This document shows positions 7,636 through 15,110 of a DNA stretch of 59,540 nt, piece by piece. Positions within the stretch are counted from its first letter, which is position 1, and every line of letters begins with the position of its first letter. Below the pieces are notes generated by a model. The model saw nothing but the letters and a program-made list of their open reading frames with translations, did no database searches and was not told the DNA's origin. This DNA comes from Anaeroplasmataceae bacterium (GTDB lineage: Bacteria > Bacillota_I > Bacilli_A > Acholeplasmatales > JAEDCM01), in assembly GCA_016294165.1 (NCBI GenBank), contig JAEDCM010000006.1:1-59540 (forward strand), given 5' to 3'. The position numbers and the translations under genes are program-made.

Positions 7636-8658
7636 ATGACGGATTACGGTATTGAATATACAAGATGTAAGAAGTGCGGCGCAAAATATGACGCTGCTGC
7701 TAAAAGATGTCCATCATGTGGGAAAAAGAATCCTGATCCTAAAGTAAAATCAATTGGAGGATCGGATGGAACATCAATTGATGAGAGAACATTGTTAAAA
7801 CAAATGTTTGAAGAGCAAAAGAAGGTTGGTGTTGAGAATTTATACGAAAACACTACTGGAACAGGACCAATGTGTAGATGTAAAAAATGTGATACAAAAT
7901 ACGATGCTACATTGGTAAAATGCCCATATTGCGGTAAGAAGAATCCTAATCCAGTAACTGTTACTGCTGCTCCAAAGAGTGAACTTGATTCAATGATTGA
8001 AGAACTAATGAGTGGAAATGTCAAGGAAGAACCAATTGATGAGATTAAAACTAGAAGTGTAGAATTAGTTGATATCGATGAATCAAAATTAGGTAAAAAA
8101 GATATCAAGTTAGCAAAGCTTATTAAAGAAGAAAGAGAAATTGCTAAACAAAACGAAGCAAAAATGATGGCTAAAATTAATGAATTAACTAATCGTATTA
8201 GTTCAAATGCTGTTATTAGTAAAAATAAAGACTTATATGTTTCCAGATTATATAATGAGAACTATTCATTAAAGAATACTTGTGACCGTTTAAGAGAAGA
8301 AAATAGACGTCAAAGTGATAAGAAAGTCCAAGAATTCTTAACTAGTATAGCTGAAATTATGACTAAAACAGATTCTGGAATAATTGAAAATGATGATAAG
8401 ATTTCAACTGAAAAGCAATTTGAATATGTAATTTCAAAACTAAAGAGTATTTTGGTTTCTCAAGATTATGAAATAACTTATCCAAAGATTGGATCAACTC
8501 ATAATCGTATGACTGCAAACTGCAAGCAAACTATTTATACAACTGATTCGGATTTAATTGGGAAAATTGCTTCAATTGAACGCGTTGGTATCAGAAATAA
8601 AAAAGATGGTACAATGTTAGTTAATTCTGAAGTTCACGTTTACGATAAAGAAGAATAA
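7636..8658 (+). CDS. Double zinc-ribbon protein with GrpE-like C-terminal region
   Basis: A 340-residue soluble protein. Two zinc ribbons are visible, Cys11/14/25/28 and Cys82/85/96/99, each in the form CxxC...CPxCGKKN. A charged linker and a coiled coil (about 150-230) follow. The C-terminal 60 residues (YPKIGSTHNRM, DLIGKIASIERVGI, DGTMLVNSEVHVYD) follow the pattern of the GrpE beta domain. GrpE is the nucleotide exchange factor of Hsp70; the coiled coil plus beta domain and the position between a J-protein and an Hsp70 support that role. The homology is weak and inferred by eye. The zinc ribbons are not part of normal GrpE. The start at 7636 lies three bases after the previous stop. Confidence 0.7.
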   Translation: MTDYGIEYTRCKKCGAKYDAAAKRCPSCGKKNPDPKVKSIGGSDGTSIDERTLLKQMFEEQKKVGVENLYENTTGTGPMCRCKKCDTKYDATLVKCPYCGKKNPNPVTVTAAPKSELDSMIEELMSGNVKEEPIDEIKTRSVELVDIDESKLGKKDIKLAKLIKEEREIAKQNEAKMMAKINELTNRISSNAVISKNKDLYVSRLYNENYSLKNTCDRLREENRRQSDKKVQEFLTSIAEIMTKTDSGIIENDDKISTEKQFEYVISKLKSILVSQDYEITYPKIGSTHNRMTANCKQTIYTTDSDLIGKIASIERVGIRNKKDGTMLVNSEVHVYDKEE

Positions 8659-8674
8659 TAATTTTTAAAGTTTT

Positions 8675-8704
8675 TTGTAAAAAAATAATAATTTGTGTTA
8701 TAAT
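8675..8704 (+). promoter_or_regulatory. Candidate promoter for the Hsp70 gene (distal)
   Basis: TTGTAA at 8675-8680 and TATAAT at 8699-8704 are separated by 18 bases. It would give an AT-rich 5' leader of about 200 bases (to 8912) in which no riboswitch or CIRCE element was recognised. Confidence 0.45.
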
Positions 8705-8800
8705 ATACATGATAATGGATTTTTACAATTAAATTATGCTGTTTTATTGGAAAAATAGTATAAAAAAGACATATTTTTTAAAAAAAATATACCTAAAAGA

Positions 8801-8830
8801 TAGACAAAAACTATGTGTTTTTGATATGAT
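8801..8830 (+). promoter_or_regulatory. Candidate promoter for the Hsp70 gene (proximal)
   Basis: TAGACA at 8801-8806 and TATGAT at 8825-8830 are separated by 18 bases, about 80 bases before the Hsp70 start. It is weaker than the distal candidate in its -35 box. Confidence 0.35.
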
Positions 8831-8912
8831 TATATATATAAGTTAAAAAAAGATTCATTTAGGGGTCTATGATTTAGTATTGATTTCATACTATAAGAAG
8901 GGAAGAATGAAA

Positions 8913-10619
8913 ATGAGCGATGTTAGATTAATTGTAGGTATCGACTTGGGAACTACAAACTCAGAGTGTTTTGTGTATTCAACAACTACAAATACACCAG
9001 AATTACAATATTTAAATGGAAGCTTAACTGGTATGTATCCATCAGTAATCCTTTATGACCAAAAAGCTGAAAAGTTTATTGTTGGTCAAGAAGCAAAAGA
9101 TAATGAGGGTGCTAAGGTTTGGCGTGAAATGAAGATTGACCTTGGAAAAGGTGAAGCAAAAAAAGTTACAATTGGTTCACAAACTTTAAATCCAATTACC
9201 TTTTCAACAATTATTTTAAAGTATATTTATGAAGGATTACAACAAGCATATAATGATCCTATTATTGAGACATTAGTTATTACTGTTCCAGCTGATTTCA
9301 AGGATGCTGAACGTCAAGCAACATTAAAAGCAGCACATGATGCAGGATTTGAACCAGAAAATGAAATTCGTTTAATTAATGAGCCAACTGCTGCTGCATT
9401 AGCTTATGGAGAAAAATTAAATGAAGCACAAACATTAGTATCATTCGACTTAGGAGGAGGAACATTCGACGTTACTTTCCTAGAATATGATAATATTGAT
9501 GGTGTACGTTTCTATCAAGCACTTAAGACTGATGGTCTTATTCTAGGAGGACGTGATTTTGATAGAAAGATTATTGATTACTTATATGAAGGATATTTAG
9601 CAACTGATGAAGGTAAAGCATATAAAAAGGATGTTCCTTTCAAAGAATCATTCTATCTATCAGCAAAGAATTTAGCTGAAAGAATTAAAATTAACCTTTC
9701 AAAGACTGAAAGTGTTAGTGGAACTGACATTATTAAGGTTAATGGAAACCGTATTATTCTAGAATACAATATCACTAGAGATCAATTTGAAAAGATGATT
9801 GAAGGATTAGTAGATAGAACTATCCAAATGACTAAGAAAGTTATTGGTGAAGAAGAAGTAGGATGTATTTTAATGGTTGGTGGATCTACTCGTGTACCAC
9901 TAATTAAGAAAAAGATTGAAGAAGCTTTCCCTAATATCCCTCGTGTAGATGATAACCCAGATTTAATCGTTGCTTTAGGAGCATGTATTCAAGCATCAAT
10001 TATTTCAAATAAGAAAGAATCATTCTTAAATGAAATTTTAACTAACCCACTTGGAATTTCTGTTTCTGGTGACTTTGTTAAGCATATGCTATATGAAGGA
10101 ACACCAATTCCATATGAAATTGAAGAAAGATTCTATCGTGCAGATGACGGAGATGAAGTAAGTGCATTCTTAGTTCAAGGTAAGGATATTTTACTTGAAT
10201 CAAGAAATAACCAAATTTTAGGAGAAATCGTATTAACAGGTATGAAGAATACTGAAGCAGGTGCTCCAGTTGATATTAAGATTCGTGTTGACAACTCAGG
10301 TATGGTTGAAGTAACTGCATCTGAGGTTGAAGAAGATGGAGCTAAATTCTTCAATAACTTTAAGATTGGTTCAACAATGCGCGTTCAAGCTCAAAACTAT
10401 GCAGATTTAAGAGCTCAAGCTTTTGAAAAATATAAAGATAAAACTCTTCAAGATCTTACAGCTATTGCTGATGAAATCATTGAAAAGATTGAAGCTAGAG
10501 AAGAAAAAGTTCCAAGTGATCATTGGTTACTTGAAAAATTACAATCAGGACGCTATGGTAATTTAGAAGAATTTAAAGTTATCGTGTATCGTGCAGATTT
10601 AAAAACAGATTTATACTAA
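8913..10619 (+). CDS. Divergent short Hsp70 (DnaK/HscC-like chaperone)
   Basis: A 568-residue Hsp70 ATPase, shorter than typical DnaK (about 610-640). The nucleotide-binding domain is intact: GIDLGTTNS at residues 9-17, INEPTAAALAYG, FDLGGGTFDVT and MVGGSTRVP. The linker region reads FLNEILTNPLG instead of the usual DVLLLDVTPLS, and the helical lid is shortened, with no long acidic C-terminus. This points to a specialised Hsp70 rather than the housekeeping DnaK. The ATG at 8913 was chosen because AGAAGGGA ends nine bases upstream. It is the third gene of the J-like/GrpE-like/Hsp70 block and ends before a strong terminator. Confidence 0.88.
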   Translation: MSDVRLIVGIDLGTTNSECFVYSTTTNTPELQYLNGSLTGMYPSVILYDQKAEKFIVGQEAKDNEGAKVWREMKIDLGKGEAKKVTIGSQTLNPITFSTIILKYIYEGLQQAYNDPIIETLVITVPADFKDAERQATLKAAHDAGFEPENEIRLINEPTAAALAYGEKLNEAQTLVSFDLGGGTFDVTFLEYDNIDGVRFYQALKTDGLILGGRDFDRKIIDYLYEGYLATDEGKAYKKDVPFKESFYLSAKNLAERIKINLSKTESVSGTDIIKVNGNRIILEYNITRDQFEKMIEGLVDRTIQMTKKVIGEEEVGCILMVGGSTRVPLIKKKIEEAFPNIPRVDDNPDLIVALGACIQASIISNKKESFLNEILTNPLGISVSGDFVKHMLYEGTPIPYEIEERFYRADDGDEVSAFLVQGKDILLESRNNQILGEIVLTGMKNTEAGAPVDIKIRVDNSGMVEVTASEVEEDGAKFFNNFKIGSTMRVQAQNYADLRAQAFEKYKDKTLQDLTAIADEIIEKIEAREEKVPSDHWLLEKLQSGRYGNLEEFKVIVYRADLKTDLY

Positions 10620-10624
10620 TATTT

Positions 10625-10650
10625 AAGGGCTTTATTAAAGCCCTTTTCTT
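10625..10650 (+). terminator. Terminator after the Hsp70 gene
   Basis: AAGGGCTTT and AAAGCCCTT (9-bp stem, ATT loop) run into TTTTCTT. Confidence 0.85.
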
Positions 10651-10676
10651 TAAAATAAAAATATTTCACATAGGAA

Positions 10677-10703
10677 ATAGCAGTCAAGTATTGACAGTGC
10701 TAA
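10677..10703 (+). promoter_or_regulatory. CIRCE-like operator (HrcA site) at the htpG promoter
   Basis: ATAGCAGTC (10677-10685), nine bases, then CAGTGCTAA (10695-10703). Compared with the CIRCE consensus TTAGCACTC-N9-GAGTGCTAA, 15 of 18 arm positions match and the 9-base spacer is exact. The right arm covers the -35 box, so binding of the heat-shock repressor HrcA would block transcription. HrcA itself is not in the window. Confidence 0.6.
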
Positions 10704-10719
10704 TCAATTGTACTATAAT
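10691..10719 (+). promoter_or_regulatory. htpG promoter
   Basis: TTGACA at 10691-10696 and TATAAT at 10714-10719 with 17-base spacing, close to a perfect sigma-A promoter. It is overlapped by the CIRCE-like element and by a second inverted repeat centred on the -10 box. Confidence 0.85.
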
Positions 10720-10727
10720 AACAATTG
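10705..10727 (+). promoter_or_regulatory. Perfect inverted repeat centred on the htpG -10 box
   Basis: CAATTGT (10705-10711), nine bases that contain the -10 box, ACAATTG (10721-10727). The arms are perfectly complementary. The position suggests an operator for a second dimeric regulator, but no known operator was recognised. Confidence 0.45.
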
Positions 10728-10738
10728 AGGTGAATGAA

Positions 10739-12637
10739 ATGAGTGAAAAGAAAGAATTTAAAACAGAGACTAAGCGTCTGTTAGATTTAATGATTAACTC
10801 GATTTATACAAATAAAGAAATATTTATTCGAGAGTTAGTGTCTAATGCCAGTGATGCAATTGATAAATACCATTATTTATCTTTAACTGATGAAGCAGTA
10901 GAAAAGGTTGATAATTATGAAATTAGAATTAGTTTAGATAAAGAGAATAGAACACTTACAATATCAGATAACGGTATTGGTATGACTAAAGATGAATTAG
11001 AAAATCATTTAGGAACAATCGCAAAATCTGGTTCGTTAGAATTTATGAAAAAGATGGAAGACAATAATGATACAGATATTATTGGACAATTTGGAGTTGG
11101 ATTTTATTCAGCATTTATGGTTTGTGATAAGGTTGTAGTAGATACATTAAGCCCTTATAGTAATCAAGCTTATCGTTTTACAAGTGATGGTACAGATTCA
11201 TACTACTTAGATGAGATATCAAAGGATAGCGTTGGTACTGAAATTACTCTTTACTTAAGAGAAAACAAAGAAGATGAGAATTATGATGAATTTCTTGATC
11301 AATTTAAAATTAAGAGATTGATTAAAAAGTATTCAGATTATATCCGTTATCCTATAAAAATGAATATGGTCTATACTCACCCACAATATGATGATAATCA
11401 AAATAAAACAGGTGAGGAAACAGAGATTAAGGAAGAAATATTAAATAGTATGATTCCGATTTGGAAAAAGAATAAAAGCGAAGTTAAAGAAGAAGATTTA
11501 ATTAGCTTTTATAAACAAAAGTTTAACGATTATGAGGATCCTTTATTAAGCATGCATATTAATGTTGAAGGAAATATTACCTATAACGCATTAGTATTTA
11601 TTCCTGGTGTTGCTCCATATAATCTATATTCTGATAAATTTGAAAAAGGACTACAATTATATACTAAATCAGTGTTTATCATGGATAAATGTAAGGATTT
11701 AGTACCTGATTATTTACGATTCATTAAGGGATTAGTAGATAGCGCTGATTTATCATTAAATATAAGTCGTGAAATCCTTCAACAAAACAAACAATTAGCA
11801 AAGATTAGTTCTAATATTGAGAAAAAGGTAATATCTGAATTAGAAAAGCTATTAAAGAATGATTATAACAAGTATTTAACATTCTTTGATAATTATGGAT
11901 TAAATATTAAATATGGAATATATGAGTCATACGGGGCTAAAAAAGAGCTTTTAGAGAATTTACTTGTATATCAAACTTTGAACAATGAATCAAAGATAAC
12001 TTTAAAAGAATATGTAAATCATATGAAAGAAGATCAAAAGGTAATTTATTATGCGAGTGCTAAAAACAAGGAACAATTATTAGCTATGCCACAATTAGAT
12101 GCCTTAAAGAAACATGAGTATGATTGTTTAATTTTAAGTGATGATATTGATGAATTCCTAATGAGTATTATGAATAAGTATAATGATATTGAATTTAAAT
12201 CAATTAATCAAGGGGATCTTGATTTGTTAACTGATGAAGAAAAGGATAACATTAAAAAGATTGAAGATGATTCAAAAAATTTATTAGGAAAAATAAAAGA
12301 AGCATTAAGTAATGAGGTTTCAGACGTCGTTATTTCTAAGAGATTAGTTGATTCACCAGTATGTTTGGTTTCAGGTGAAGGATTAAGCTTTGAAATGGAA
12401 AAGGTATTAAAGCAAATGCCAAATCAAAATGAAATGAAGGCTTCTAGAATTCTTGAGATAAATGCTAATCATGATTTATTTAAAGCAATTGAAAAAATAT
12501 CTGATAATGATGATTTAATTAAAGATTATGCATTATTATTGTTTGATCAAGCATTATTAATGGAAGGATTAGAAATCAAAAATCCAGTTGAATTTTCGAA
12601 TCGTATGTGTAAACTTATGATTTTGTGTGCGAAATAA
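10739..12637 (+). CDS. htpG: Molecular chaperone HtpG (Hsp90)
   Basis: A 632-residue Hsp90 homologue of normal bacterial length. The N-terminal GHKL ATPase carries FIRELVSNASDAIDK, DNGIGMTKDEL, and GQFGVGFYSAFMV. The middle domain contains the conserved NISREILQQNKQL. HtpG is an ATP-dependent cytosolic chaperone that works with Hsp70 in client maturation. The start at 10739 follows GAGGTGAATGA; the frame extends upstream only through promoter sequence. It lies directly downstream of the Hsp70 block but has its own promoter with CIRCE-like control, so it is a separate transcription unit. Confidence 0.95.
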   Translation: MSEKKEFKTETKRLLDLMINSIYTNKEIFIRELVSNASDAIDKYHYLSLTDEAVEKVDNYEIRISLDKENRTLTISDNGIGMTKDELENHLGTIAKSGSLEFMKKMEDNNDTDIIGQFGVGFYSAFMVCDKVVVDTLSPYSNQAYRFTSDGTDSYYLDEISKDSVGTEITLYLRENKEDENYDEFLDQFKIKRLIKKYSDYIRYPIKMNMVYTHPQYDDNQNKTGEETEIKEEILNSMIPIWKKNKSEVKEEDLISFYKQKFNDYEDPLLSMHINVEGNITYNALVFIPGVAPYNLYSDKFEKGLQLYTKSVFIMDKCKDLVPDYLRFIKGLVDSADLSLNISREILQQNKQLAKISSNIEKKVISELEKLLKNDYNKYLTFFDNYGLNIKYGIYESYGAKKELLENLLVYQTLNNESKITLKEYVNHMKEDQKVIYYASAKNKEQLLAMPQLDALKKHEYDCLILSDDIDEFLMSIMNKYNDIEFKSINQGDLDLLTDEEKDNIKKIEDDSKNLLGKIKEALSNEVSDVVISKRLVDSPVCLVSGEGLSFEMEKVLKQMPNQNEMKASRILEINANHDLFKAIEKISDNDDLIKDYALLLFDQALLMEGLEIKNPVEFSNRMCKLMILCAK

Positions 12638-12650
12638 CCTCTCTCTTTTA

Positions 12651-12683
12651 CAAGGCATCAGTTTTATTGATGCCTTGTTTTTC
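12651..12683 (+). terminator. htpG terminator
   Basis: CAAGGCATCA and TGATGCCTTG form a 10-bp stem followed by TTTTT. Confidence 0.9.
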
Positions 12684-12753
12684 GCATAATAAAAGGATTT
12701 CCTCTTTATTTTTTTGTATAAAATGGTATAATAAATTGAGGCGGTGATAAAAT

Positions 12754-12939
12754 ATGAAATATAACACTAAGTGGACTATTATTGGATTATTTATTCCGAT
12801 AGTTGGAATAATTATTGCAAGTAGGATGACTAATAAAGAGAATAGCTGCTCACTTAGAAGAGGATCTGCAATTACTACATTAGCTATTTTCATCGCTTTA
12901 TTTTTCTGGTTTTTAATAGCGATGGCAAGATCATTTTAA
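12754..12939 (+). CDS. Small two-helix membrane protein
   Basis: A 61-residue protein with two hydrophobic helices (about 7-24 and 40-58) separated by a short polar loop rich in Arg, Lys and Ser. The ATG follows GAGGCGGTGATAAAAT, a good ribosome binding site, and a TATAAT lies about 25 bases further up. It is unrecognised. It sits alone between htpG and tRNA-Gln. Confidence 0.6.
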   Translation: MKYNTKWTIIGLFIPIVGIIIASRMTNKENSCSLRRGSAITTLAIFIALFFWFLIAMARSF

Positions 12940-12956
12940 AAAAATATAAAAAATGC

Positions 12957-12985
12957 TTGCATTTGTGTCTTAATCATAGTATAAT
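12957..12985 (+). promoter_or_regulatory. tRNA-Gln promoter
   Basis: TTGCAT at 12957-12962 and TATAAT at 12980-12985 with 17-base spacing, about 20 bases before the tRNA. Confidence 0.7.
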
Positions 12986-13005
12986 CATTTACGGACAAAT
13001 AAACT

Positions 13006-13079
13006 AGGGCCATGGCCAAGCGGTAAGGCAAAGGACTTTGACTCCTTGATCGTTGGTTCGAATCCAGCTGGCCCTGCCA
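13006..13079 (+). tRNA. tRNA-Gln (anticodon TTG)
   Basis: A 74-base cloverleaf with encoded CCA. The acceptor arms AGGGCCA and TGGCCCT pair fully, with discriminator G before CCA. The anticodon loop contains TTTGA with TTG as anticodon, and the T arm contains GGTTCGAATCC. It has its own promoter and terminator. Confidence 0.95.
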
Positions 13080-13085
13080 AAAAAT

Positions 13086-13112
13086 ATACTTCCTAGAGAA
13101 GTATTTTTTTTT
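13086..13112 (+). terminator. tRNA-Gln terminator
   Basis: ATACTTC and GAAGTAT form a hairpin followed by a run of T. Confidence 0.85.
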
Positions 13113-13158
13113 AGCTAAAAATGAAAATTATTCTTGTATAATTTTACGAGGTGATTAT

Positions 13159-14529
13159 ATGAAGAAATTAATTTTTGTTTTTTTGATTTGTTTATTTATA
13201 TTTAAGGCAAAGGCGGATGAAGCGATATATAGTTATTATCATCAGGATAATTTCTTTTATGAAGATTATCACTATTATTTAGAGGAACCAATATCGTTGA
13301 AATCCAATACTGATTATATATTCTTTTATTATGCTGGGCCAACGGATAAAGATGTTTATTCTGATGCGCTTTATGATGTAGGGCTTGGTCAAGAATATTA
13401 TTTAGAGTTATATACGGATAATAAGTATTTTAAATTGGAGTTTATTAAATATAATCATATTGCTGGAACAATTAATTACGTGAATATAAATTTGAAAGAT
13501 GATTCTATTATTTATGAGATGATATTTCCAGGCTTAGATTATATGAAGGAAAGCTTTTATTTTTTAGAAGGAACTCTATTTGATTATGAGTACGCGGAGT
13601 TAGAAAGATTAGAAGTAGTATCGGAAATTCAAAAGATTGATCTAGCAATTAATGGAGTTATATATTCAGATTATGATAATAAGCTAACATACAATGAAAT
13701 TATTAATAATATCACGGTAGAAGATGATTTTGATGGCAACATCACTAGTGATTTGTTATGCTTTTATGATGAATATAGTGGTTCAAAGAGTTTAGGTGAA
13801 TATCGTATGATTTTTGGTGTTGCTGATTCCTTTGATAATGCTTCTGTGGCTGTCATTTTAGTTAAAGTTGTAGATATAACTGACCCGGTTATAACAGGCC
13901 CCTCTTCATTAAGAATTGAAATTGATAATTTAATTAGCATTGAAGATATTTTAAAGCAATATCAGGTAACTGATAACATCAATGATGATTTAGTTATTGA
14001 TGTTTCATATGATGAATACAGTGATGCAACATCAAAAGGAGAATACTCTATTACATTATCAGTATCTGATGAAAGTGGAAATATAGCTTTTTTCGATATA
14101 GCAGTTGAAATATATGATGATTTAAGACCAACTATTAGTTTTGGGGATATGATTATTAATAAGAGTGAAAGTGATGATTTAACTTTAGAACAAATAAAAG
14201 CGATATTAAAGGATTATCTAGTAAAGAACAATGTAAAATATCAGAAAATCACCATTATCAGCAACGAATATGAGAATAATGAAAAAAATATTGGAGAATA
14301 TGAGATTGTTTTTTCTTATTATAATTTAGATGAAGAGGTTATTGATTCAATAATTATTTGCGTTAATGAGGATGTTTCTTTTGATAAAGGGATGTTCATA
14401 ACAGTTAAAAAAGCGAATAATAAACAATTTATTATTTCGATTGTTTTGATGATTATGGGATTTGTTGGGTTTCTTGCTTATAATTTTAGGAAGTTTTTTA
14501 AGGTTATTATTGACAAAGTAAAGATATAA
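13159..14529 (+). CDS. Membrane-anchored surface protein with Ig-like (DUF5011-type) domains
   Basis: A 456-residue exported protein. It starts with a signal peptide (MKKLIFVFLICLFIFKAKADE) and ends with one transmembrane helix (about 423-445) and a basic tail, so it is probably anchored outside the cell. Two or three bacterial Ig-like repeats are visible in the middle: each has a core such as VEDDFDGNIT or VTDNINDDL, a GEYRMIFGVAD or GEYSITLSVSD strand, and then ITDPVI, as in DUF5011/HYR-type modules. The N-terminal part is Tyr- and Asp-rich and unrecognised. No LPxTG motif is present. The ATG follows GAGGTGATTAT. The tRNA-Leu promoter overlaps its last codons. Confidence 0.75.
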   Translation: MKKLIFVFLICLFIFKAKADEAIYSYYHQDNFFYEDYHYYLEEPISLKSNTDYIFFYYAGPTDKDVYSDALYDVGLGQEYYLELYTDNKYFKLEFIKYNHIAGTINYVNINLKDDSIIYEMIFPGLDYMKESFYFLEGTLFDYEYAELERLEVVSEIQKIDLAINGVIYSDYDNKLTYNEIINNITVEDDFDGNITSDLLCFYDEYSGSKSLGEYRMIFGVADSFDNASVAVILVKVVDITDPVITGPSSLRIEIDNLISIEDILKQYQVTDNINDDLVIDVSYDEYSDATSKGEYSITLSVSDESGNIAFFDIAVEIYDDLRPTISFGDMIINKSESDDLTLEQIKAILKDYLVKNNVKYQKITIISNEYENNEKNIGEYEIVFSYYNLDEEVIDSIIICVNEDVSFDKGMFITVKKANNKQFIISIVLMIMGFVGFLAYNFRKFFKVIIDKVKI

Positions 14530-14538
14530 TAGTATAAT
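14510..14538 (+). promoter_or_regulatory. tRNA-Leu promoter
   Basis: TTGACA at 14510-14515 and TATAAT at 14533-14538 with 17-base spacing. The -35 box lies inside the last codons of the upstream surface-protein gene. Confidence 0.75.
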
Positions 14539-14574
14539 TCTATATGCATATGAAAGTATGTGTATAGAATAAAT

Positions 14575-14658
14575 GCGGGTGTGGCGAAATTGGCAGACGC
14601 ACTAGACTTAGGATCTAGCGCCTTCGGCGTGCAGGTTCGACTCCTGTCACCCGCACCA
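14575..14658 (+). tRNA. tRNA-Leu (anticodon TAG)
   Basis: An 84-base class II tRNA with encoded CCA. The acceptor arms GCGGGTG and CACCCGC pair. The anticodon loop contains CTTAGGA with TAG as anticodon, a long variable arm GCGCCTTCGGCGT follows, and the T arm is GGTTCGACTCC. Confidence 0.95.
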
Positions 14659-14680
14659 TTTTTTTTATGATAAGTATTAA

Positions 14681-14709
14681 GACAAGTTTAATAAAACTTG
14701 TTTTTTTTA
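14681..14709 (+). terminator. tRNA-Leu terminator
   Basis: ACAAGTTT and AAACTTGT pair around AATA and are followed by eight T. Confidence 0.85.
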
Positions 14710-14869
14710 GGGCTATTCCCATTTTAAAATTGAAGCAAGAAATGAAATGTAGAATATTGAAATCGAAAAAATGGTAAGGCATTTGTCCAAATCCATAAGG
14801 GAATAACTCAAGCATTTAGTGATGATGGTAAAATAATTACTTTTGTTGCAATGATATGAAACATAATAG
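14710..14869. other. Non-coding stretch without recognised content
   Basis: About 160 bases between the tRNA-Leu terminator and the next hairpin. All frames are broken by stops, and no RNA family or repeat was recognised. It may be decayed coding sequence. Confidence 0.4.
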
Positions 14870-14893
14870 ACGATTCAAAATGAATCGTTTTTT
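14870..14893 (+). terminator. Orphan terminator-like hairpin
   Basis: ACGATTCA and TGAATCGT form an 8-bp stem followed by TTTTTATT. There is no intact gene directly upstream on either strand, so it may be a relic of a lost gene or end a short RNA. Confidence 0.55.
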
Positions 14894-14919
14894 ATTAATA
14901 TACATCTAAAATCTATTCA

Positions 14920-14948
14920 TTGAAAAAGGATATTAAATGTAGTATAAT
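14920..14948 (+). promoter_or_regulatory. Candidate ktrB-ktrA promoter
   Basis: TTGAAA at 14920-14925 and TATAAT at 14943-14948 with 17-base spacing. The resulting leader to 15110 is about 155 bases of AT-rich sequence; no c-di-AMP riboswitch features were recognised in it. Confidence 0.55.
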
Positions 14949-15110
14949 AAAAGAAATCCTGTGTTTATATAGGGTTAATGAATTGAATAATGTTATTTTT
15001 TGTTAAATGAGTTACAAATTATTTATTAAAAACAAAATTTTTAATGCAAATTAGTGATAATATATAGCGAAATATATATTATGTTGATGTAAAGGAAATA
15101 AGGAGGCTAT

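Noticed and set aside
7644..8108. A 154-codon minus-strand reading frame
   Set aside because: It is antisense to the zinc-ribbon gene; the plus frame has the ribosome binding site, zinc motifs and operon spacing.
14615..14815. A 66-codon minus-strand reading frame ending in VTGVEPARRRR
   Set aside because: It is the antisense of tRNA-Leu; the peptide VTGVEPARRR is a well-known artefact of translating tRNA genes backwards.
14949..15110. c-di-AMP (ydaO) riboswitch in front of ktrB
   Set aside because: The leader is AT-rich and lacks the conserved GC-containing helices of that riboswitch.
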